Positions 5,635 to 10,778 of a stretch of 10,778 nucleotides of DNA are shown piece after piece. The number at the start of each line of letters is the position of its first letter. Within the stretch, counting starts at the first letter, position 1. This stretch comes from Cyanobium sp. M55B138. Its GTDB lineage: Bacteria > Cyanobacteriota > Cyanobacteriia > PCC-6307 > Cyanobiaceae. The notes under the pieces were generated by a model. The model had not been told where the DNA came from. It saw only the letters and a program-made list of their open reading frames with translations, and ran no database searches. A program made the position numbers and the translations under genes. The stretch spans positions 1 to 10,778 of the forward strand of contig JAGYNF010000038.1 in NCBI GenBank assembly GCA_018400215.1, in the 5' to 3' direction.

Positions 5635-7230
5635 TCAGCCCGGCAGTGCCGGGGCCTGCAGCAGGCTGGCCTGGCGGATCAGGTTGCTCCCGGGGGTGTG
5701 AATCACCCGGCCCATGGCCAGGGTTTCCCGTTGCACCAACGCCTCGATCGAGGCCCGGTAGGTGTCGGTCATGATCCGCGGGTAGAGGCCGATGCCCACG
5801 ATCGGCACCAGCAGGCAGCTGATCACGTAGATCTCGCGCGGTTCGGCATCCACCAGGTTGCTGTGGGAGGCCAGCTCCACGTTTTCCTTGCCGAAGAAGA
5901 TCTCCCGCAGCATCGAGAGCAGGTACACGGGCGTGAGGATCACGCCAACGGCGGCCAGGATCGCCATCACCACCCGGAAGCTGAGGGTGTAGGCCTCACT
6001 GGTCACGAAGCCCACGAACACCATCAGTTCGCTCACGAAGCCGCTCATGCCTGGCAGGGCCAGGGAGGCCAGGGAGCAGATGGTCCAGAGGGCGAACATC
6101 TTGCGCATCTTCTGGCCCACGCCGCCCATCTCGTCGAGCTGCAGGGTGTGGGTGCGGTCGTAGGTGGCCCCCACCAGGAAGAACAGGCTGGCGCCGATCA
6201 GGCCGTGGCTGATCATCTGCAACATGGCGCCGCTGGTGCCGAGGGCGCTGAAGCTGCCAATGCCGATCAGCACGAAGCCCATGTGGCTGATCGAGCTGTA
6301 GGCGATCTTGCGTTTGAGGTTGCGCTGGGCAAACGACGTGAGCGCCGCGTAGATGATGTTCACCACCCCCAGCACCACCAGCAGCGGCGCAAACTGGGCG
6401 TGGCCTTCCGGCAGCAGCTGCACGTTGAAGCGCAGCAGGGCATAGCCGCCCATCTTCAGCAGGATGCCGGCCAGCAGCATGTGCACCGGCGCCGTGGCTT
6501 CGCCGTGGGCATCCGGCAGCCAGGTGTGCAGGGGCACGATCGGCAGCTTTACCCCGAAGGCGATCAGCAGGCCGGCGTAGGCGAAGAGCTGGAACTTTGT
6601 GGAGAAGTCCTTGCCCATCAGGGCCGTGTATTCAAAGGTGGGGGTGCCGCCGCCGTAGAAGGCCATCGCCAGGCCCACCACCAGGATGAACAGGGAGCTG
6701 CCGGCCGTGTACAGGATGAACTTGGTGGCGGCGTACTGGCGCTTCTTGCCGCCCCAGATGGCCAGCAGCAGGTACACCGGTAGCAACTCCAGCTCCCAGG
6801 CCAGGAAGAAGAGCAGCATGTCCTGCACGGCGAAGACGGCGATCTGGCCGCCATCCATGGCCAGCAGCAGGAAATAGAAGAGCTTCGGCTTGAAGGTCAC
6901 CGGCCAGGCGGCCAGGGCCGCCAGGGCGGTGATGAAGCTGGTGAGCAGGATCAGGGGCATGGAGATGCCGTCGGCCCCCACCGACCAGGCCAGCCCCAGG
7001 CGCGGCAGCCACTCCACCCGCTGCACCATCTGCAGCCCCTCCACGGCGGGGTCGTAGCCGTTGAGGTAGCCGGCCACGGTGATCAGGAAGGTCGTGAGGG
7101 CCACGCCGAGGCCATACCAGCGCACCTGCTTGCCGTCCCCTTGGTCGGGCACGAAGGGGATCAGCAGGGCCGCCCCAATCGGGAACAAAATTGAGGCGCT
7201 CAGCCAGGGGAAGGGCACGAAGACAGGCAA
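5635..7230 (-). CDS. ndhD: NAD(P)H-quinone oxidoreductase subunit 4 (NdhD1 / NuoM family)
   Basis: NdhD is one of the antiporter-like proton-pumping subunits in the NDH-1 membrane arm. The 531-residue product is hydrophobic throughout (about 14 helices). It shows the pump residues of the NuoM family: Glu146 in [11 protein letters not shown], Lys228 in [20 protein letters not shown], and Lys259 in [16 protein letters not shown]. The segment [20 protein letters not shown] follows. Length and sequence fit NdhD1 of the respiratory/cyclic-flow form rather than the CO2-uptake paralogues NdhD3/D4, and pairing with ndhF1 agrees. The start is TTG at 7230; an in-frame TGA lies 51-53 bases upstream (7281-7283) and no ATG or GTG intervenes. 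GTG at 7218 would give [13 protein letters not shown]. No good ribosome-binding site is seen for either. It is separated from ndhF by 199 bp of hairpin-rich DNA and is followed 31 bp later by scpA. Confidence 0.94.
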   Translation of the reverse strand: MPVFVPFPWLSASILFPIGAALLIPFVPDQGDGKQVRWYGLGVALTTFLITVAGYLNGYDPAVEGLQMVQRVEWLPRLGLAWSVGADGISMPLILLTSFITALAALAAWPVTFKPKLFYFLLLAMDGGQIAVFAVQDMLLFFLAWELELLPVYLLLAIWGGKKRQYAATKFILYTAGSSLFILVVGLAMAFYGGGTPTFEYTALMGKDFSTKFQLFAYAGLLIAFGVKLPIVPLHTWLPDAHGEATAPVHMLLAGILLKMGGYALLRFNVQLLPEGHAQFAPLLVVLGVVNIIYAALTSFAQRNLKRKIAYSSISHMGFVLIGIGSFSALGTSGAMLQMISHGLIGASLFFLVGATYDRTHTLQLDEMGGVGQKMRKMFALWTICSLASLALPGMSGFVSELMVFVGFVTSEAYTLSFRVVMAILAAVGVILTPVYLLSMLREIFFGKENVELASHSNLVDAEPREIYVISCLLVPIVGIGLYPRIMTDTYRASIEALVQRETLAMGRVIHTPGSNLIRQASLLQAPALPG

Positions 7231-7242
7231 TCCGTTGGCTGG

Positions 7243-7248
7243 AGTGTA
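7243..7248 (-). promoter_or_regulatory. Weak candidate -10 box (TACACT) ahead of ndhD
   Basis: The minus strand reads TTTCTACACTCC. A start 7 nt on (near 7236) would leave a leader of only about 6 nt before TTG 7230, or 18 nt before GTG 7218. The same CTACACTC octamer stands upstream of ndhF. No -35 is seen, so this is a weak call. Confidence 0.22.
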
Positions 7249-7267
7249 GAAATGCCTGCAGGTGAGC

Positions 7268-7285
7268 CCCCCGCCAGGTTGGGGG
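7268..7285. repeat. Small C5/G5 inverted repeat in the ndhF-ndhD spacer
   Basis: CCCCC (7268-7272) and GGGGG (7281-7285) face each other around an 8-nt loop. Read on the - strand this is a hairpin about 38 nt ahead of the ndhD start, in the leader if ndhD is co-transcribed with ndhF. No T-run follows. Confidence 0.4.
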
Positions 7286-7335
7286 AGTCACACAGTCCGT
7301 AGTTGCCATTCCTGGGCCAGGGGCTGCCGGGGGCA

Positions 7336-7349
7336 AGCCCTGCAGGGCT
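7336..7349. repeat. 14-bp perfect palindrome AGCCCTGCAGGGCT in the ndhF-ndhD spacer
   Basis: The 14 bases are fully self-complementary. The site lies midway in the 199-bp spacer, 16 bp beyond the long inverted repeat at the ndhF end. It could be a protein-binding site or part of a processing or termination structure. No T-run is present on either side. Confidence 0.55.
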
Positions 7350-7365
7350 CTCTGTGTCGACGGTG

Positions 7366-7448
7366 GTTCGGCGCCCTGGGCTGTCCGAGAGGCCGCCTTG
7401 GGCGCGCAGCGCCCGCAGCGGCGGAGCGGTCAGCCCAGGGCGCCGAAC
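7366..7448. repeat. Long inverted repeat (18-bp perfect arms) spanning the ndhF stop
   Basis: GTTCGGCGCCCTGGGCTG at 7366-7383 is the exact reverse complement of 7431-7448, which is the last 18 nt of ndhF up to and including the TG of its stop. One A:A mismatch then a CCG/CGG step (7385-7387 with 7427-7429) extends the stem. The 39-nt apical part can fold further through CCGCC/GGCGG (7393-7397, 7420-7424) and GGGCGC/GCGCCC (7400-7405, 7409-7414). In ndhF mRNA this makes an 83-nt rod holding the stop codon. No T-run follows, so it is either a non-canonical terminator or a 3'-stabilising structure between ndhF and ndhD. Confidence 0.7.
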
Positions 7449-9445
7449 AGCACGACGAGGGCGATCACACCGCCAAACACGATCAGGGCATAGAACTGGG
7501 CCCGGCCGGTCTCGAAATACTTGAGACCCTCGCCGCTGCCGAGGGTCATCAGGCCGGTGAGGTTCACCACCCCATCCACCACCTTGGAGTCCACCTCCAG
7601 CACCGAGCGGGCCAGCTTGCGGCTGCCCCGCACGAACAGTTTGTCGTTGATGGCATCGAGGTACCACTTGTTGGCCAGGAAGGCATTGACGGCCGGGAAG
7701 CGGGCCGCCACGGCCTGGCCGAGGTCGATGCGGCGCAGGGCGTAGGCCGCCACCGCCAGGCCGATGCCAGCGGTGGAGATGGCCACGGAGGCTCCGGCCA
7801 GCGGCAGGAACTCCCCCCAGCTGAAGTGCTCCGCGATCTCGGCGGCCTCGTGGGGATCCAGCAGGCGGGCAAAGCGGCTGTTCCAGGGGGTGCCGAGCAG
7901 GCCGATCAGCACCGAGGGCACCGCCAGCACCGCCAGCGGCAGGGCCATCTGCCAGCCGGACTCATGGGGGTGGTCGGCAAGGTGGCCATGGGGCTCACCC
8001 TCGTCGTGGTCGCCGCCACCCTTGCCGGCCGCCGCCAGCAGTTGGGCCGCGATCGCCTGATCCTTGCCGCGGAACTCCCCTTCGAAGGTGAGGAAGTAGA
8101 GCCGGAACATGTAGAAGGCGGTCATGCCGGCGGTGATGAAGCCCATCACCCAGAGCAGCGGGAAGCTGTTGAAGGCCTGGCCCAGGATTTCGTCCTTGCT
8201 CCAGAAGCCCGCCAGGGGTGGGATGCCGGCGATCGCCACGCAACCGATCAGGAAGGTGGTGGAGGTCACGGGCATGAACTTGCGCAGGCCGCCCATCAGG
8301 CGCATGTCCTGGGCGAGCACGGGCTCGTGCCCCACCACCTCCTCCATGGCGTGGATCACCGAGCCCGAGCCCAGGAACAGCATCGCCTTGAAGAAGGCGT
8401 GGGTCACCAGGTGGAACATGCCGGCCACCGGGGCGCCGCAACCCATGGCCAGCATCATGTAGCCCAGCTGGCTCACGGTGCTGTAGGCCAGGCCCTTCTT
8501 GAGATCCTGCTGGGTGAGGGCGATCGAGGCGCCCAGAAACAGGGTGATCGTGCCAATTACCGCAATCGTGACCTGCACGGCGGCAAAGGGCTCATACACC
8601 GGTTGCAGCCGCGCCACCAGGAACACGCCGGCCGCCACCATGGTGGCGGCGTGGATCAGGGCTGAGATCGGCGTGGGGCCCTCCATGGCATCGGGCAGCC
8701 ACACATGCAGGGGGAACTGGGCCGATTTGGCCATGGGCCCCATGAACACCAGCAGGCAGAGCACCACGGCGACGCCGTTGCTGATGCTGCCGCCGGCCAC
8801 CGCCTCCTGCAGGTTGGCGCCGATCTCCTCAAAGCCGAAGCTGCCGGTGGCCCAGAACAGGCCGAGGATCCCCAGCAGCAGGCCGAAGTCGCCCACCCGG
8901 TTCACCACGAAGGCCTTCTGGGCGGCGTTGGCAGCGCCATCGCGGTCGTACCAGAAGCCCACCAGCAGGTAGGAACACATGCCCACCAGCTCCCAGAACA
9001 CATAGATCTCGAGCAGGTTGGGGCTGATTACCAGGCCCAGCATCGAGCTGCTGAACAGGGCCAGGTAGGTGAAAAAGCGCACATAGCCCTTGTCGTGGGC
9101 CATGTAGCCGTCTGAATACACCATCACCAGCACGGCAATGGTGGTCACCAGGGCGAGCATCACGGCCCCCAGGGCATCCACCCGGAAGCCCATCTGCAGG
9201 TTGAAGGTGCCGGCGCTGGCCCAGTTGAACAGCACTTCGGTGGGGCCGGCGCCGGCCAGTTGTTGGGCCAACACCGCGTAGCTGAGCACCGCTGCCGCCC
9301 CGACACAGCTGATCAGCAGCCAGGCCACGGGTTTGCGCAGCCGGTTCACGGTGCGGTTGAAGCTGATCAGGCCCAGGCCCACCAGGCAGGCCCCAGCCAG
9401 GGGCAACACCGGGATCAACCAGGCGAGTTCGGCGGCTGAAGGCAT
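7430..9445 (-). CDS. ndhF: NAD(P)H-quinone oxidoreductase subunit 5 (NdhF1 / NuoL family)
   Basis: NdhF is the distal antiporter-like subunit of the NDH-1 membrane arm. The 671-residue product has Glu152 in EIYVFWELVGMCSYLLVGFW and Lys240 in GPMAKSAQFPLHVWLPDAME, then GPTPISALIHAATMVAAG (256-273). DLKKGLAYSTVSQLGYMML (314-332) and Lys353 in HAFFKAMLFLGSGSVIHAME follow. The C-terminal NKWYLDAINDKLFVRGSRKL (592-611) begins the amphipathic part peculiar to NdhF1, and a final hydrophobic helix ends the protein. Length fits NdhF1 rather than the shorter NdhF3/F4. A His- and acid-rich loop occupies about residues 476-495. The start is ATG 9445, with AAGGGAG about 10 nt upstream. It lies ahead of ndhD and behind the Z-ISO gene (112-bp spacer with a candidate -10). 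Confidence 0.95.
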   Translation of the reverse strand: MPSAAELAWLIPVLPLAGACLVGLGLISFNRTVNRLRKPVAWLLISCVGAAAVLSYAVLAQQLAGAGPTEVLFNWASAGTFNLQMGFRVDALGAVMLALVTTIAVLVMVYSDGYMAHDKGYVRFFTYLALFSSSMLGLVISPNLLEIYVFWELVGMCSYLLVGFWYDRDGAANAAQKAFVVNRVGDFGLLLGILGLFWATGSFGFEEIGANLQEAVAGGSISNGVAVVLCLLVFMGPMAKSAQFPLHVWLPDAMEGPTPISALIHAATMVAAGVFLVARLQPVYEPFAAVQVTIAVIGTITLFLGASIALTQQDLKKGLAYSTVSQLGYMMLAMGCGAPVAGMFHLVTHAFFKAMLFLGSGSVIHAMEEVVGHEPVLAQDMRLMGGLRKFMPVTSTTFLIGCVAIAGIPPLAGFWSKDEILGQAFNSFPLLWVMGFITAGMTAFYMFRLYFLTFEGEFRGKDQAIAAQLLAAAGKGGGDHDEGEPHGHLADHPHESGWQMALPLAVLAVPSVLIGLLGTPWNSRFARLLDPHEAAEIAEHFSWGEFLPLAGASVAISTAGIGLAVAAYALRRIDLGQAVAARFPAVNAFLANKWYLDAINDKLFVRGSRKLARSVLEVDSKVVDGVVNLTGLMTLGSGEGLKYFETGRAQFYALIVFGGVIALVVLFGALG

Positions 9446-9478
9446 CCGGCGGGGCTCCCTTGGGGCGGGTTGGTGGTG

Positions 9479-9484
9479 AGTGTA
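9479..9484 (-). promoter_or_regulatory. Candidate -10 box (TACACT) for ndhF
   Basis: In the 112-bp spacer after the Z-ISO gene the minus strand reads GCCTACACTCACC. A start near 9472 would give a leader of about 27 nt containing AAGGGAG before the ATG at 9445. The octamer CTACACTC also precedes ndhD. No convincing -35 is present. Confidence 0.35.
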
Positions 9485-9557
9485 GGCAGCGCGGCCGGCC
9501 CCTCCCCCGCCCGGTGGCGGATCGCTGGTCTGTCTGGGCCCCTGGACCGTGACCGAC

Positions 9558-10310
9558 TCATCCCAGCCAGTGGGCCAAGCCCGTGCGGCTGAAGCTCACC
9601 GCCCCCAGGCCAATGAAGCGGTGTGCCCACCAGAACACCCCCACGGCGATGGCGATGCCCAGCTGGGCCGGCCGCAGGAACTCGCGCAGCACCAGCTGTT
9701 GGCGACCATCCAGCACCGCCCGCAGGGGAATCACCGAGGTGCTGGCGCGCAGCTCCTCAAAGGCCGGGCCGAAGCGATTGGCCAGGCGTCGGTCGCCGTT
9801 CCACACGGCAAACAGGTGGTGGGCGATCAGGCCGGCGCAGGTGGCCACCATGAAGCTGCTGCCGATCCAGAGCAGGTGGGTGCTGCACCAGAGGATCTGG
9901 CCCACGGCCTGGGGATGGCGGCTGACACGGATGATCCCCGTGGCGTAAAGCCGCACCTGGGGTTTGAGCACCGCCGGGATCTCCAGCAGGTTGTAGGTGG
10001 CCGGATACAGAAACAAAAAGCTGATGGCGGTGCCGGCCCACACCACGGGCACGATCCAGGGTTGGTCCTGCAGGTTCCAGAGGCGCAGGCCGTCGTAGCG
10101 GTGGGCCAGGAAGTAGCCGATCACCACCACGGCCGAGGGGATGCTGATGACCGCAAACAGCAGCCGCCAGGCCCGCTCGCCGATTCGCTCGCTGCCCCAG
10201 GCCCGCAGGGAGGCCCCGCCGCTGTGGATCACAGCAAACGCCAGCAGCAGGGCCAGCATCACCCAGCTGCTGTGGTGCGGCTCTGGGGGCAGCGCGGAGG
10301 CAGAGATCAA
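9558..10310 (-). CDS. NnrU family protein, probable 15-cis-zeta-carotene isomerase (Z-ISO)
   Basis: Z-ISO isomerises the 15-cis bond of zeta-carotene in the multi-step route from phytoene to lycopene, using a heme b in a membrane protein. From TTG 10310 the product has 250 residues and about six membrane helices. It shares long stretches with plant Z-ISO as I recall it: HSGGASLR (29-36), FLAHRYDGLRLWNLQ (67-81), ISFLFLYPATYNLLEIPAVL (96-115). RHPQAVGQILWCSTHLLWIG (131-150) and LIAHHLFAVWNGDRRLANRF (161-180) follow, then TSVIP (191-195). His29 and His164/165 are the candidate heme ligands by analogy with the maize enzyme. The start is uncertain: TTG 10310 keeps the PHHSSW lead-in; GTG 10262 or ATG 10259 would begin in the first helix. 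The frame reaching back to 10484 would enter rbcR and is not credible. The gene is divergent from rbcR. The family is sure; the enzymatic role is inferred by homology. Confidence 0.84.
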   Translation of the reverse strand: MISASALPPEPHHSSWVMLALLLAFAVIHSGGASLRAWGSERIGERAWRLLFAVISIPSAVVVIGYFLAHRYDGLRLWNLQDQPWIVPVVWAGTAISFLFLYPATYNLLEIPAVLKPQVRLYATGIIRVSRHPQAVGQILWCSTHLLWIGSSFMVATCAGLIAHHLFAVWNGDRRLANRFGPAFEELRASTSVIPLRAVLDGRQQLVLREFLRPAQLGIAIAVGVFWWAHRFIGLGAVSFSRTGLAHWLG

Positions 10311-10354
10311 CGGTCGGGTGGGGAGTTGTGAAGCTGCCAATTCTGGCCACCCAT
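10307..10354 (-). CDS. Possible 15-codon leader ORF overlapping the Z-ISO start
   Basis: On the minus strand AGGAGG (10364-10359) is followed after 4 nt by ATG (10354), opening MGGQNWQLHNSPPDR and a TGA at 10309-10307. That TGA overlaps the Z-ISO TTG start as TTGA. This arrangement suits translational coupling or a leader peptide. It could instead be chance, since the AGGAGG sits on the reverse of the rbcR -10 region, or the trace of an indel at the Z-ISO N-terminus, because the mini-ORF has a far better start context than Z-ISO itself. Confidence 0.3.
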   Translation of the reverse strand: MGGQNWQLHNSPPDR

Positions 10355-10363
10355 CGCCCCTCC

Positions 10364-10369
10364 TAGAGT
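10364..10369 (+). promoter_or_regulatory. Candidate -10 box (TAGAGT) for rbcR
   Basis: The plus strand reads CTCCTAGAGTTTGG. A start near 10376 gives a leader of about 38 nt to the ATG at 10414. The hexamer shares CCTAGAGT with the pedR and cugP upstream regions. It abuts the reverse-strand AGGAGG of the Z-ISO leader. A short dyad GCCAATTCTGGC (10336-10347) lies about 20 bp upstream and might be an operator half, but this is weak. Confidence 0.38.
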
Positions 10370-10413
10370 TTGGGAGCACTGGCGGTGCCGGATGTCGGCC
10401 CGTGGGTTGACCT

Positions 10414-10778
10414 ATGGCAGATCTGCCCTTCACCCTCGACCAGCTGCGCATCCTGCGGGCGATTGCCTCGGAGGGCAGCTTCAAGAAGGCGGCCGACAGC
10501 CTCTACGTGACCCAGCCGGCCGTCAGTCTGCAGATCCAGAATCTGGAGAAGCAGCTGAGTGTGTCGCTATTCGACCGGGGCGGCCGCAAGGCCCAGCTCA
10601 CCGAGGCGGGCCACCTGCTGCTGAGCTACTGCGATCGCATCCTCAGCCAGTGCCAGGAGGCCTGCCGTGCCCTGGAGGACCTGCACAACCTGCGTGGCGG
10701 CTCCCTGATCGTGGGGGCCAGCCAGACCACGGGCACCTACCTGATGCCCCGCATGATCGGCCTGTTCCGGCAGAAATA
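10414..10778 (+). CDS. rbcR: LysR-type regulator, RbcR/CbbR-like (3' end beyond the window)
   Basis: RbcR is the cyanobacterial LysR activator of RuBisCO and carbon-fixation genes. The visible 121 residues are an N-terminal winged helix-turn-helix: [20 protein letters not shown] (6-25), then [20 protein letters not shown] (26-45). [19 protein letters not shown] (52-70) follows, then a linker helix (about 71-94). The start of the effector domain reads [20 protein letters not shown] (95-114). The [20 protein letters not shown] ending is characteristic of RbcR/CbbR rather than NdhR or NtcB. The ATG at 10414 is supported by domain alignment; a purine-rich ribosome-binding site is not obvious. The 12-bp palindrome GGCAGATCTGCC (10416-10427) overlaps its first codons. 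It is divergent from Z-ISO with a short shared control region. The gene is cut by the window end, so about 200 residues are missing. Confidence 0.88.
   Translation, partial: MADLPFTLDQLRILRAIASEGSFKKAADSLYVTQPAVSLQIQNLEKQLSVSLFDRGGRKAQLTEAGHLLLSYCDRILSQCQEACRALEDLHNLRGGSLIVGASQTTGTYLMPRMIGLFRQK

Noticed and set aside
5425..6783. Long open frames on the + strand opposite ndhD and ndhF, with His/Gln/Gly-rich translations
   Set aside because: They mirror GC-rich codon bias on the antisense strand of well-supported membrane protein genes and resemble no known protein.
10311..10484. Upstream extension of the Z-ISO frame to 10484
   Set aside because: It would run antisense through the first codons of rbcR and lacks family similarity before the PHHSSW segment.
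8049..10638. Three HIP1 octamers GCGATCGC (8049-8056, 8229-8236, 10631-10638)
   Set aside because: HIP1 is a common dispersed cyanobacterial octamer; these copies lie inside coding sequence and support only the cyanobacterial origin.

Overview
The window comes from a GC-rich cyanobacterium. Nearly every gene belongs to a cyanobacterial core set: NDH-1 subunits NdhE, NdhD1 and NdhF1, a CugP-type UDP-glucose pyrophosphorylase, a PedR-like small LuxR regulator, an NnrU/Z-ISO carotenoid isomerase and an RbcR-type LysR regulator. The high GC, tight packing and overlapping gene ends suggest a picocyanobacterium of the Cyanobium / high-GC Synechococcus type. That placement is inferred from composition and remembered protein sequences, not from a search.

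Left part (1-2141, + strand): ndhE, the NAD kinase gene and a CYTH-domain gene follow each other with gaps of 9 and 18 bp and look like the tail of one transcription unit. A short, probably real gene for a protein of about 58 residues fills the next 200 bp. It has its own candidate -10 box and a 14-bp palindrome ahead of its start.

Middle (2134-5603): the pedR-like gene (-) ends tail to tail with the small gene and is divergent from a methylenetetrahydrofolate reductase gene (+). The reductase gene overlaps the convergent cugP (-) by 17 bp. cugP lies behind a kleisin (ScpA) gene but has its own candidate promoter.

Right part (5604-10778): ndhD1, ndhF1 and a zeta-carotene isomerase gene lie on the - strand, divergent from an rbcR that runs off the window. 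The 199-bp ndhF-ndhD spacer is full of dyad symmetry, including an 18-bp perfect inverted repeat whose one arm is the 3' end of ndhF. The Z-ISO leader contains a 15-codon mini-ORF with a strong ribosome-binding site, and its stop overlaps the likely Z-ISO start.

Together the genes serve photosynthetic and respiratory electron flow (NDH-1), NADP supply, carotenoid and glycolipid/polysaccharide precursor synthesis, one-carbon metabolism and two regulators tied to photosynthesis or carbon status. I see no mobile element, CRISPR, tRNA, rRNA or defence island. The points of interest are small: the unlabelled short gene, the palindromes, recurrent -10-like boxes and the mini-ORF.
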